Assembly (NCBI GenBank): GCA_964587885.1
Contig: CAZPME010000001.1
Span: 121,991 to 185,990 of the forward strand
From: UBA60 sp964587885
GTDB taxonomy: Archaea; Thermoplasmatota; Poseidoniia; Poseidoniales; Poseidoniaceae
DNA: 64,000 bases
Direction of reading: 5' to 3'
The notes under the pieces were generated by a model, which saw only the letters and a program-made list of their open reading frames with translations, was not told where the DNA came from and searched no databases. Positions 1 through 8,699 of the stretch are shown here, one piece after another; the first letter of the stretch is position 1, and every line of letters starts with the position of its first letter. A program made the position numbers and the translations under genes.

Positions 1-268
1 AATCAAAACGGACATGTTGTTGATGAGTTGTCGTGGTTGTAGATACTTTGAATGAGGCTCCGGTTACGGTTTCTCCTTCAGGTAAATCGACTGCTCCATC
101 AACGATATTCGAATAGGTCATTGTATCACGTATTTCAACTGCTGCAGATGAAAGGCCATTACCAAAATTGGTTACATTAACAGCCGCAACCGTCGATGAA
201 AAACACATTATCATTACTATCGCTAGAGCCGGAAAAGTTCGACTTTTAGAGGTTTTTTTACTCAGCAT
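1..268 (-). CDS. Exported protein, N-terminal part only (runs off the left edge)
   Basis: The reading frame opens at an ATG at position 268 and stays open to the window edge, giving 89 residues. It starts with a basic stretch (KKTSKSR) and a hydrophobic core (PALAIVMIMCFSS) ending at TVAA, a typical signal peptide with a likely cut after Ala. The mature part begins NVTNFGNGLSSAAVEIRD and is rich in Thr and Val, as in beta-sandwich surface proteins. No function can be assigned from this fragment. It is the only gene in the window preceded by the hairpin at 332-348. The call as an exported protein is secure; the family is unknown. Confidence 0.75.
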   Translation of the reverse strand, partial: MLSKKTSKSRTFPALAIVMIMCFSSTVAAVNVTNFGNGLSSAAVEIRDTMTYSNIVDGAVDLPEGETVTGASFKVSTTTTTHQQHVRFD

Positions 269-331
269 ATTACAACCCTTGAGGAAAGGCCAATCGGACA
301 GGACATTAAACCCCTTTGGATAGTTGAACCG

Positions 332-348
332 CCCCTCCGTAGGAGGGG
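332..348. repeat. Perfect hairpin with CCGTAGG core, copy 1
   Basis: CCCCTCC, the triplet GTA, then GGAGGGG form a 7-bp perfect inverted repeat. It lies between the end of the ThiI-like gene and the start of the exported protein, both on the minus strand. No T-run follows on either strand, so it is not a standard terminator, though termination or mRNA end formation is possible. Two other intergenic hairpins with the same CCGTAGG centre and different arms are at 41509-41527 and 47350-47368. Confidence 0.5.
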
Positions 349-358
349 TTGGGTATCA

Positions 359-1072
359 TTACGAAATATTGACGCTTCTAATATCAACGAAACAAGCCTC
401 TGCCAACGCCTCAATTCCGCCAAGTTTTGACTCATTTTCAAGCAAACGATCGAGGTCGGCAACTGTGGTCGGATGTTTGGGTCCAATCACATCACATTGT
501 TCTGGCCCTGTACTAATCTCATAAGTCCCTAATGACCGCGCCATCGCCATTATATCGAGTTTGTCCAAAGCCAATAGGGGCCGCATCATAGGGAAATCTG
601 ATGCGGCTTCAACCGCACCTATATTGCCTAGAGTTTGTGAAGAAACTTGACCAATGTTTTCACCAGTGATAATATGGGTTGCTCCGACTTGCTTTGCTAG
701 CAAACTAGCCAAGCGGTTGAATAGACGCTTCATGTGAACAAAATAATCGCGATGCAAGTCTGGCTCGGTGAAGCGGGCTAAAGTCTCTCCAACTGGGACA
801 ACCCATAACTTGTCATCAACGCCACCTGAAACAAGTTTTAATGGGCAATCGGGTGAAGACAAATGACGTAACGCGGCGATGGTTTTACGTTCGGCTTCAT
901 TTGTCGTAAGTGGTTCAAGAGAAGCATGCAAAGGGATTATTTTCCAACCTTTAGCCAACAATCGCGCTACCGCCACCGGTGAGTCGATTCCACCCGAGAC
1001 CAGCGCCACCGCTAGTCCTGATGCCTCAGCCATACCTGTCGGCGGTAAAACCGACCCAATAACCCCTCGCAT
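359..1072 (-). CDS. ThiI-type PP-loop sulfurtransferase domain protein (no THUMP domain)
   Basis: The protein matches the catalytic half of ThiI, the enzyme that adenylates tRNA U8 for 4-thiouridine synthesis. The PP-loop ATP-binding motif SGGIDSP is near residues 26-32. The ThiI signatures TGENIGQVSSQTL and MMRPLLALDKLDI are present, followed by a GPEQCDVIGPKHPT segment that places a cysteine where ThiI has its first catalytic Cys. Full ThiI is about 400-480 residues; this one (237) lacks the N-terminal ferredoxin-like and THUMP parts that bind tRNA and has no rhodanese tail. The start could be this ATG, a TTG at 1096 or an ATG at 1033; all leave the PP-loop intact. A separate RNA-binding partner would be needed. 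The family call is firm, the substrate is not. Confidence 0.8.
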   Translation of the reverse strand: MRGVIGSVLPPTGMAEASGLAVALVSGGIDSPVAVARLLAKGWKIIPLHASLEPLTTNEAERKTIAALRHLSSPDCPLKLVSGGVDDKLWVVPVGETLARFTEPDLHRDYFVHMKRLFNRLASLLAKQVGATHIITGENIGQVSSQTLGNIGAVEAASDFPMMRPLLALDKLDIMAMARSLGTYEISTGPEQCDVIGPKHPTTVADLDRLLENESKLGGIEALAEACFVDIRSVNIS

Positions 1073-1120
1073 GAGTAAATCAACTGTAGGGTTCAAAGCC
1101 GAGTGCTGTCTCGACGATTT

Positions 1121-1603
1121 ATGTCATTAGAACCCTTCAGCACTGAACCGGTAATATTAGCCGAGGAAGTTTTTCCTGGTGATACCAATTCATATGGCAC
1201 TTTATTTGGCGGTCGATTAATGGCATTAATGGATAAAGCAGCCGGTTTTTGCTCCTCAAAATTCGCCCACCGAGAATTTGTTACAGTTAGCGTCGATTCT
1301 CTTGAATTCATCAACCCAGCCCATAAAGGCGACATCATCGAAGTGGTCGGTCGAGTAGTCTACACCTCTACCCATTCAGCCGGATGTAAGGTCCAAGCCT
1401 ATGCCTTATCGAAAAGCGACTGGGAGCGGAAGGAGATTTGTTGCGGCTATTTCTTCATGGTCGCCATTGATGGTAATGGTCGGCCATTACCGATCCCACA
1501 ATTCGCACCACAAACCGATATTGAGAAGGAGGAGTGGGAAACCGCGGCTGAGATACGACATCAATTACTTGAGCACCGCCGCAAGCGCGATACGCAAGAT
1601 TGA
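1121..1603 (+). CDS. Acyl-CoA thioesterase, hotdog fold (YciA/BACH type)
   Basis: This 160-residue protein hydrolyses acyl-CoA thioesters to free acid and CoA. The segment GDTNSYGTLFGGRLMALMDK is the family signature: the Asn and the Gly-Gly turn lead into the hotdog helix, and the Asp at its end is the usual catalytic acid. The length fits single-hotdog cytosolic thioesterases, which work as dimers or hexamers. I chose the ATG at 1121 because the upstream GTG at 1103 would run close to the divergent ThiI-like gene and adds only MLSRRF. The gene is followed after 26 bp by a translation-factor relative on the same strand. Substrate chain length cannot be read from sequence. Confidence 0.85.
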   Translation: MSLEPFSTEPVILAEEVFPGDTNSYGTLFGGRLMALMDKAAGFCSSKFAHREFVTVSVDSLEFINPAHKGDIIEVVGRVVYTSTHSAGCKVQAYALSKSDWERKEICCGYFFMVAIDGNGRPLPIPQFAPQTDIEKEEWETAAEIRHQLLEHRRKRDTQD

Positions 1604-1629
1604 GATATTGGTCGGACTCGGAAGAGCCG

Positions 1630-2649
1630 ATGACAGTTCTCAATGTGGCCATGGTTGGTAGCGATGAATTGGCCCGTGAAATAGCAAAACCTAGCGATAA
1701 CCGTGATGTCGACACATATGTCCACAAGGAGCCTCACGCTGATGGCTATCGAATATTGTCGTTGATTAGACCTGCAAAATTTCCCGAAAAGTTGCGACCT
1801 TTACTCTCGGCGCTAAATGCAGCCAAGGCTGGAATAATTGAAGTTAAATCTGTAGATGCGAGTCTTGGAGAAGCCTTAATCGCGTTCTCTTCAGCCGGCA
1901 TTGAACATGGTTTGATAATCATCAACCCACCTTCGGGTGAATGGGTAGATGAAGGTCAGGTAAAGATGCTAATGAAACAAGTTGGACTTGAATGGAATAC
2001 AGCATCAACCGACCCAATTGAATTGAGGGCTTCTCTTTATGGCATCATGGATGTTGTCGAAACTGATTTGAAGGCCGCCGAATCTGCACCGTTAGTAATT
2101 CCCATCGACCAGCATTTCAATGTCAAGGGGATCGGATTGGTAGCAATTGGTTATGTGCAATCAGGACGACTTTCAGTCCACGACGAAGTTACTATCCTGC
2201 CAGCAGGTGGCTCTGGTAATACTAAATCTCTCCAAGTGATGGATGATGATGTAGAATGTGCCACTGCTGGAGACCGTGTAGGTATCGCGCTACGTAATAC
2301 CAAAGAGGAGCACCTATCCTCTTCATCGATAATTGTCCATCCTGCAGTCGACGACAAAAAGACCGGAGAGAATCGTCCTTTGGCAATTATCGGCCACGTG
2401 AAATCAACCTTCACTATAGCCAAATCACCGTTCCAAAAGCGATCTTTAGCCGTTAGTGATGTTATTCATATCGCCGTAGACTTACAATTCGTCGTCGGTC
2501 GTATAGTAAATATTGAGGATAATGAAGTCACCGTTGAGTGGGATTCACCGGTATATTTTCGCCGCCAAGAGCCATCCAATGCCTTGATTTGCCAATTGGA
2601 CAATAAGCCACGAATTGTTGGTCGAGCAAACGGCATTAAACTCGAATAA
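1630..2649 (+). CDS. EF-Tu/SelB-like protein with a degraded GTPase domain
   Basis: The middle of this 339-residue protein (about residues 158-235) is a clear translation-factor beta-barrel domain II: IDQHFNVKGIGLVAIGYV then GRLSVHDEVTILPAG and a closing segment TAGDRVGIALRN. A third beta domain follows. The N-terminal 150 residues sit where the G domain should be, start MTVLNVAMVGS, and lack the P-loop GxxxxGKS/T, the DxxG and the NKxD motifs. Similar P-loop-less EF-1alpha/SelB relatives occur in archaea; their role is not established. It is probably not a GTPase and may bind ribosome or RNA. The ATG at 1630 is preferred over a TTG at 1600, which overlaps the upstream stop. Confidence 0.75.
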   Translation: MTVLNVAMVGSDELAREIAKPSDNRDVDTYVHKEPHADGYRILSLIRPAKFPEKLRPLLSALNAAKAGIIEVKSVDASLGEALIAFSSAGIEHGLIIINPPSGEWVDEGQVKMLMKQVGLEWNTASTDPIELRASLYGIMDVVETDLKAAESAPLVIPIDQHFNVKGIGLVAIGYVQSGRLSVHDEVTILPAGGSGNTKSLQVMDDDVECATAGDRVGIALRNTKEEHLSSSSIIVHPAVDDKKTGENRPLAIIGHVKSTFTIAKSPFQKRSLAVSDVIHIAVDLQFVVGRIVNIEDNEVTVEWDSPVYFRRQEPSNALICQLDNKPRIVGRANGIKLE

Positions 2650-2761
2650 TGACCACTATTACCCCACTGTCGGCGTAACAAAAAGGGTCGAAATACCGCC
2701 TTTTCGCGCCTTGCCCATAGGGCAGGGTTCATATTCTCTAGCATACGCTCACCCCGCTGGG

Positions 2762-4804
2762 ATGCACTCGCTTGAGCAAACGCAGGATACCGAAACCACG
2801 GTAGAGTACGAGATTTTCTCGGCACTTTCTATGGCAGGGGTCCAAGGTCGAATCAAGGCCGTATTATCAGAAGAAAAGTTGCTATTGGAACGCCGTACTG
2901 GGCACACTCTACAATTGAAAATAAGCGCCATGAATCGCCTTCGCCATCATCATTCTTCCCTTGTCCCCCGCTGGATTCTAGGGTTCGGACTGGTCCTGCT
3001 ATACGGCGCTTGGCGTGTATTTGTAGGCCAGCCAGCAATCATCATGCTTATCGTAGGCACTTTTACTGTATTGGCATTCATTCTTGGTCGCCGACCTACT
3101 CTAACCATAGATACGGAATCAGGGGATTGTCATACATTGTTTGGTAATGATGCTTCGCTGATGCGAATGTGCTATTTAGTCAAGCGTTTGCAAAGTGGAA
3201 TCTGCTTAGATGATGCCCGTAAAGGCTTAGAATTACTTGAGCGGGAAGCCGATTATCCTTCAATTAGCCCATTGGAGGGAATAATAGGTAATGATGATCC
3301 GATACATATGCAAGCACCTGTTGCACTAGAGGTCTTTCTAGGTAACGATGAAGTTTCCAAACCTTTCGACCTTCTCCCTGAATGGGCTGCCAAAGATTCC
3401 AATAGCCCCCTCAGTATCATTGAGCCGACTTATACCGAGAGAGTCAATGAAATCGACTCGGGTTCAAATCCTAATCATATGAGTCAACCAGCACCCTTCC
3501 TGCGAGCTGAATCCGTCCGCCAAGATATGCGAAATCAAGGCCACGCTCAGATACAAGCCCCAAACCCTTGGCAACAACCACAATTGCAACAAACCAATTC
3601 AAGTCCACAACAACAATTTGAAGATTATCATAATCCGTACTCCGAACCTGTTCCTCAGCAAAGCACTAATTCAAATACAGATTCCATGTTTGGTGGCTTT
3701 GATATGTTCGCCGAAGGGGGGCTATTTGATTCACCTGAACCTAGTCAATCAAACTACGACACACCATCATATTCAAGAGAGTCACAGCCACAATCAAGTT
3801 GGGCCCCTTCACAACCTCACAATGGGAATTCCATGGCCAGTGCCGAGAACAATCAAATAAATTCATTTAATTTGCCCAATCCAACTCAATCCGCCGATGG
3901 TGGTTTCAATAGCCAGCGATGGCAAAACCCGGATACTCGCCCTGCCCCAACACAGAGTTCATATCAAATGATTGAACAAAGGGCAGGTAATTTACCACCA
4001 GCAAATCAAGGCGCACTGCATCCTGATGTTGCCAATAATAACCATCAACAACCGACTGGTTTCATTCCGAGTTTCCTTTCGCCATTAGAACATGGAGCGA
4101 GGCAAGACAACTTGATGCGATTTGAACCAAATCATGGCAATGAACAAACTCTAGCAGAAGATAATCATTTGGCAACAGGATTGGTTGCAGGAGCGAAAAT
4201 AGATTCCGAAAACGACATCCTCGATGCTGAACTCGCCGAAGTTGAGGAAGAAAGTTTAGAGCAATTTCCACGTTTGGCCAAACTGACCGGACAAAGAAAC
4301 CCTAGTAATCGTAGGATTAGACTTCGCCAGGAGGCTATGGGGCAGTCCAAACCGTCAACCGGTATTCGTGGTTTGATTCTACCTTCAATTTCCAGATTAG
4401 GTAAACTTGCTTCTTCACCTAGCCGACTATTTCGCCGCAAAACCAACGCTGGGGATGGCTATGCTGAAGTCTATGGTGATGGAGATGGCTATCGTGACGG
4501 AATATATCGCGAAGAAAGATTTCACACCTCTCAAGCCCTACGTTTGGCTGCTGATCAATCCTATCAAGCACAGATATCTGATGAAATCGCTCGTTTAACC
4601 AAGGCCAATGGTGGCGTATTACCTGATAGCGTAGCCGACCAGTTATTGCGTCATATCGCAGATACGGGTGAAGGTCAACAACGATTGTTGACCGCAGGAC
4701 CTGAGGAAATTCCGACATCGTTTTCTGATTTGTCCTCATCATCAGAGGTTGCTCGCAAGGCCAATGATATTCCTGGCATTGCGAGAATGGATGCCAATAA
4801 TTAG
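2762..4804 (+). CDS. Two-pass membrane protein with long Gln/Asn-rich region
   Basis: I do not recognise a family. The 680-residue protein has a short N-terminal domain, two hydrophobic segments (about residues 66-85 and 92-110), then a cytoplasmic or outer stretch that becomes strongly low-complexity between roughly residues 260 and 435 (repeated QQ, NQ, SQP, PQ), and an acidic then basic C-terminal part ending in a helical segment (SDEIARLTKANGG). The Gln/Asn-rich part looks intrinsically disordered. The frame is open upstream to 2615, inside the previous gene; the first ATG is at 2762, so the true start may be earlier at a non-ATG codon. Its last 4 bp overlap the convergent PfkB gene. Confidence 0.6.
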   Translation: MHSLEQTQDTETTVEYEIFSALSMAGVQGRIKAVLSEEKLLLERRTGHTLQLKISAMNRLRHHHSSLVPRWILGFGLVLLYGAWRVFVGQPAIIMLIVGTFTVLAFILGRRPTLTIDTESGDCHTLFGNDASLMRMCYLVKRLQSGICLDDARKGLELLEREADYPSISPLEGIIGNDDPIHMQAPVALEVFLGNDEVSKPFDLLPEWAAKDSNSPLSIIEPTYTERVNEIDSGSNPNHMSQPAPFLRAESVRQDMRNQGHAQIQAPNPWQQPQLQQTNSSPQQQFEDYHNPYSEPVPQQSTNSNTDSMFGGFDMFAEGGLFDSPEPSQSNYDTPSYSRESQPQSSWAPSQPHNGNSMASAENNQINSFNLPNPTQSADGGFNSQRWQNPDTRPAPTQSSYQMIEQRAGNLPPANQGALHPDVANNNHQQPTGFIPSFLSPLEHGARQDNLMRFEPNHGNEQTLAEDNHLATGLVAGAKIDSENDILDAELAEVEEESLEQFPRLAKLTGQRNPSNRRIRLRQEAMGQSKPSTGIRGLILPSISRLGKLASSPSRLFRRKTNAGDGYAEVYGDGDGYRDGIYREERFHTSQALRLAADQSYQAQISDEIARLTKANGGVLPDSVADQLLRHIADTGEGQQRLLTAGPEEIPTSFSDLSSSSEVARKANDIPGIARMDANN

Positions 4805-5709
4805 AGCCTTTGAGCATAAGTTGAAGTTTCTAATCCAGCCAATGCAGTAACTCCAAAAGCTTCGAGATTGAACGAGGCTGTTCGATTGGCGTGGACTAAT
4901 GCTGCCGCCATTTCTTGGGCATCAGGCAGTCCTTCTAGGCCCGCACCAAGGAGATGCGCCGCCATCGCCCCCGCAAATACATCGCCACAGCCAGTCGGAT
5001 CAACAACACGATCGACCCAAACTCCCTGTGACGACACCTCTCCCCATGGGCCATAGGCAACTGCCCCATGCCTACCACGCTTCACAACAACAATTTCAGG
5101 ACTACCCTCTCCACTCAGACATTGTCCTGAGAGCAATGATGCAGCACCTTGGTTGATTGTATCTTCATCACTTAGCATCCGCAATTCGGTCTCATTTATG
5201 ACGACAAGTTGAGCTTGCCCCAATACTCGATTCAATTGTTCTCGATGACCAGTAATCCACTTATTCATTGTATCGACAATTAGCAATTTAGATTCGACTT
5301 GCAGAAGTAACTTTTCTTGTATTCTAGGATGCAGGTTGCCACACAAAAAAATCGCTGGATTGCGTTGGTTAAGTGGTACCTCTGGGTCAAAAATTCCCAT
5401 AGCATTCATTTGCGTCGATACAGTTTGCGCATCACTATTTCCAGTCGCATAACGACCGTGCCAGCGAAATGTCGGTGCTGAAAGACGAGAGACTCCGCTC
5501 AAGTCTAGACCTTTGCCGCTAAGTAATTCCCAATCATCAGCAAGAAAATCTTCACCAACCGCTCCGATAAGCCCAACCCTACCTTCACGCATGTGAAAAC
5601 GCGCTGAAAGACCAGCATAGGTTGCTGAACCACCTAGTACTTCATCTGCGCGTCCAACTTCAGATTCAAGAGTATCATACGCCAAACTACCAGCGATGAG
5701 CAGTTCCAT
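4801..5709 (-). CDS. PfkB-family carbohydrate kinase
   Basis: A 302-residue ribokinase-fold kinase that transfers the gamma phosphate of ATP to a sugar or nucleoside hydroxyl. The signature near the C terminus, VVDPTGCGDVFAGA (about residues 234-247), contains the catalytic Asp and the anion-hole glycines; the usual GAGD is GCGD here, a change seen in some family members. The N-terminal GGSATYAGLSA matches the substrate-binding GG motif. No lid residues specific for fructose, ribose or adenosine can be named with confidence, so the substrate is open. It overlaps the convergent upstream gene by 4 bp and is followed on the same strand, 41 bp upstream of its start, by the biotin carboxylase gene. 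Confidence 0.85.
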   Translation of the reverse strand: MELLIAGSLAYDTLESEVGRADEVLGGSATYAGLSARFHMREGRVGLIGAVGEDFLADDWELLSGKGLDLSGVSRLSAPTFRWHGRYATGNSDAQTVSTQMNAMGIFDPEVPLNQRNPAIFLCGNLHPRIQEKLLLQVESKLLIVDTMNKWITGHREQLNRVLGQAQLVVINETELRMLSDEDTINQGAASLLSGQCLSGEGSPEIVVVKRGRHGAVAYGPWGEVSSQGVWVDRVVDPTGCGDVFAGAMAAHLLGAGLEGLPDAQEMAAALVHANRTASFNLEAFGVTALAGLETSTYAQRL

Positions 5710-5750
5710 GCAACTAGGTCAGGAAGTAATGCTTAGTCAATCTTCCTTTG

Positions 5751-7091
5751 CTATCCAAGTAGTTCAGAATGCATGTCAATGTATTGAATTGTGATATTGC
5801 GAGCGCGGAAATCTGATTCGTCCATAATTCTTAGATGCAGAGGAAGAAGAGATTCAACCCCAACAAGACGTGTCTCACTCAAAGCCGACTTCATGCGCGC
5901 GATGGCCTCTTCTCGTGTCTTACCCCAAGTGAGTAACTTTGCAAGAAGACTATCGAAGCAACCCGGCATGTCATAACCAACATGAGCATGGGTATCACAC
6001 CTTATACCATAACCGGAGGGAAAATGACAGTCCCACAATTTTCCCGGAGAAGGGATGAATTTGCTCGGATCCTCCGCATTGATACGGCATTGAATTGCAT
6101 GACCTTGCCAAGTAATTTCTTGTTGGGAAAGAGGAATTGATTCGCCTTGTGCTACCCTTATCCCTAACTCGACCAAATTGTGTCCGGTGATTAATTCTGT
6201 AACTGTATGCTCCACTTGTACCCGAGGATTAACTTCAAGGAAATAGAAATCACCATTCTTATCTCGGAGAAACTCAAACGTCGCCAAACCACAGTAGCCA
6301 ACTTGTTCTGCACCTTTGCAGACTAAATTACCTATCTCTTCTCGAACTTCAGGACTAAGCCAAGGTCCTTCTTCGACTAATTTTTGGTGTCTACGTTGTA
6401 TTGAACAAAAGCGTTCACCAAAATGTATCGCTCTTTCTCCATCACCGAGAACTTGGAATTCAACGTGTTGTGCGCCCTCAATATACTTCTCGACAAAAAC
6501 TCGCTCATCGCCAAAGGCCGAGCGGGCACGACTTTGGCAGAGTTTGAGAGCCCCTGCAAATTCTTCGGCTGCATTGACTATTTGCATACCGATGCCACCC
6601 CCACCTGCCGCTGCCTTGATGATTACTGGATAACCGATTTCATCTGCTAAGGTGCTAGCGACCGCAGCATCATCGATAGGCTCACTGCTACCTTTAGCGG
6701 TAGGTAATCCGGCAGCCTCCATCGCCTTCCTTGCTTCAATCTTGTCGCCTAGTAAAGTAATCACATCACTATTCGGGCCGATGAAAGTGATCCCTTCTTC
6801 TTCCAAGCGCTTGACGAAAGTCGCATTTTCAGCCAAGAATCCATAGCCTGGATGGACTGCATCGGCACCGACATCTTTAGCCGCTTGAATGACGGCCTCA
6901 ATGTCGAGATATGAATCGAGAGGGTTATCTCGAAGGATTGGAACTGCAGTGTCAGAAATTCTGACTGGAAGAGAGAGGCGGTCTTCACGTCCATGAATTA
7001 TTGCTGCAGATATTCCCATATCGCGTAGGGTGCGCATGATGCGCAATGCGATTTCACCACGGTTGGCTATGAGGACACGCTTGAATCCCAT
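5751..7091 (-). CDS. accC: Biotin carboxylase subunit of an acyl-CoA carboxylase
   Basis: This 446-residue ATP-grasp enzyme carboxylates the biotin of a carrier protein with bicarbonate and ATP. The N-terminal KRVLIANRGEIALRIMRT motif, the glycine-rich ATP loop KAAAGGGGIGM (about residue 158) and the catalytic EVNPRVQVEHTVTE (about 285-298) are all intact, as is FCSIQRRHQK. Length matches stand-alone AccC, with no biotin carrier domain fused. In archaea such subunits pair with a propionyl/acetyl-CoA carboxyltransferase and a biotin carrier; neither partner is in this window. The ATG at 7091 is chosen over a GTG at 7106 because the family begins right at that point. Confidence 0.92.
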   Translation of the reverse strand: MGFKRVLIANRGEIALRIMRTLRDMGISAAIIHGREDRLSLPVRISDTAVPILRDNPLDSYLDIEAVIQAAKDVGADAVHPGYGFLAENATFVKRLEEEGITFIGPNSDVITLLGDKIEARKAMEAAGLPTAKGSSEPIDDAAVASTLADEIGYPVIIKAAAGGGGIGMQIVNAAEEFAGALKLCQSRARSAFGDERVFVEKYIEGAQHVEFQVLGDGERAIHFGERFCSIQRRHQKLVEEGPWLSPEVREEIGNLVCKGAEQVGYCGLATFEFLRDKNGDFYFLEVNPRVQVEHTVTELITGHNLVELGIRVAQGESIPLSQQEITWQGHAIQCRINAEDPSKFIPSPGKLWDCHFPSGYGIRCDTHAHVGYDMPGCFDSLLAKLLTWGKTREEAIARMKSALSETRLVGVESLLPLHLRIMDESDFRARNITIQYIDMHSELLG

Positions 7092-7195
7092 TGATTCTAC
7101 GAGCACCGATACCGCCTATGATTCAAACGGTCAAACAAAATCCCCACGAACCCATCAAATCTCGTAAGAAAACATACAATGGCAGCAGAAGAAAT

Positions 7196-8473
7196 TCAGT
7201 ATACGTCCCTAAGATATCGCTTTTCTTCGCGCATCAACTTCTTCTCAACATAATGTACTGCATCTGCATTACTCATATCACCATATTCTTCGGCTAGAGA
7301 AATCAAAGTTGCATGAACGTCTTTAGCCATGTAATTCTTATCGCCACAAACATAAAAATAAGCCCCGTTAGAAATCCACTGCCAAATCTCCTCACCATGT
7401 TCTTTCATGCGGTGTTGAACATATATTTTCTCAGCTTGGTCTCGTGACCATGCTGTAGTGTAAGTGGAAAGATTGCCATTTTCCAACCATGACTCAATTT
7501 GCTCTGCATAATAATACTCCGTCTTTTCCGACTGATCTCCAAAGAAAAGCCAATTACGACCTGAGCCGCCATCGGCTTCACGCTGTTCCAAGAATGCTCT
7601 AAACGGAGCAATTCCTGTGCCAGGTCCAACCATGATGATATCGGTGCTGCTATCTTTGGGTAATACGAATGACTTGGTAGGGGACATGAAAATCTTCACA
7701 GGTGTTTTCCCAACCTCAACTTCATCGGCCATGAATACGGTGCACAATCCTCCTCGCTTTCTGTCATGATGTTCATAGCGTACGATAGCAACTGTCAACT
7801 CCACCTCTCCCGGGTGAGCATCTGGACTGCTAGCAATTGAATAGAGCCGAGGTTTGAGTTTATCAGCAAGTACTAGAAACTCTTCAGGGCTATGATGAAT
7901 ACTAAACTCTCTGAATACATCGATGTAATCACGTGACCATATGTAGTCCTCCATGGCGTCACCGTCACCGACCAAATTTGCTAATTTTGCACCAGGATCA
8001 GAACTTGGACTACCAGCACAATATTCACTAGGCCAATCACTGGATTCACCATTCCAATCCCACTCACTCGAACTGCCACCCAAACTAAGTGCCATCCTAG
8101 TTCGACTGGCGATTCGAGCAGAGACAACTCCGCTTGAGGGAGTTACTCTCTCTGCCAAGTCATTAATGAATTTCTTATTCACTCGATGTATTTCAACTTG
8201 AGTTTTCAATACTTGGCGCAGCGAATCTTCTCCACTTGGCCCTGAAACTACAGCATCACCATCCCAGCCACTCACATCCAACAGCGCATCTACTGTATGA
8301 GGTGGATTTTCGGGAATTACACCTAAAGCATCTCCAGCCTTATATTCCAGACCTTTCTTAGGTAATGAAAATACAAAATGACGGGTCTCTTTTATCGCCC
8401 CTTCACCGTTGAGTAAGGTATCAGTGGTGATTATGGAAGAATATGGATTCTTTGAACTGTATGCTTCGGCCAT
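7196..8473 (-). CDS. CysJ-like FAD/NADPH reductase lacking the FMN domain
   Basis: The protein matches the C-terminal FAD and NADPH domains of sulfite reductase flavoprotein (CysJ) and cytochrome P450 reductase. RLYSIASSP (about residues 209-218) binds FAD, GPGTGIAPFRAFLEQR (about 282-297) binds NADPH, FGDQ follows, and the C terminus KRYLRDVY is nearly identical in style to CysJ. At 425 residues it has no N-terminal flavodoxin domain, so it must pass electrons to a separate flavodoxin, ferredoxin or haem partner. Between about residues 125 and 180 the usual helical linker is replaced by a Ser/Trp/Asp-rich stretch. No sulfite reductase haem subunit is nearby. The gene is probably of bacterial ancestry; its physiological acceptor is unknown. 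Confidence 0.85.
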   Translation of the reverse strand: MAEAYSSKNPYSSIITTDTLLNGEGAIKETRHFVFSLPKKGLEYKAGDALGVIPENPPHTVDALLDVSGWDGDAVVSGPSGEDSLRQVLKTQVEIHRVNKKFINDLAERVTPSSGVVSARIASRTRMALSLGGSSSEWDWNGESSDWPSEYCAGSPSSDPGAKLANLVGDGDAMEDYIWSRDYIDVFREFSIHHSPEEFLVLADKLKPRLYSIASSPDAHPGEVELTVAIVRYEHHDRKRGGLCTVFMADEVEVGKTPVKIFMSPTKSFVLPKDSSTDIIMVGPGTGIAPFRAFLEQREADGGSGRNWLFFGDQSEKTEYYYAEQIESWLENGNLSTYTTAWSRDQAEKIYVQHRMKEHGEEIWQWISNGAYFYVCGDKNYMAKDVHATLISLAEEYGDMSNADAVHYVEKKLMREEKRYLRDVY

Positions 8474-8699
8474 GCACCAAACACCTCTATTTCATCGGCG
8501 GCGACTTTGCCTCGGTTTATCAAACCGATGGGTTTTGGATTCGCCTTCATCCAAGTTCATTTCTTGGTAAAAATCACGATTTGACCTAGTATCAAGATTT
8601 TCAATGTCACGAATCGATGTGAGATTAAATCATAATATGAGAAAATTATGCAGGCAGAATCAACAATTAGCCAATATAGGGGAATGACTAGCCGATACT
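8474..8699. promoter_or_regulatory. Divergent promoter region with TATA-like box
   Basis: This 226-bp stretch separates the minus-strand reductase from the plus-strand metallo-hydrolase. AATATAGG at 8673-8680 lies 20-27 bp before the ATG at 8700, the spacing expected of a TATA box for a leaderless archaeal transcript. The left part is AT-rich but I see no clear box for the reductase. No RNA gene or small coding frame is evident. Confidence 0.45.
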
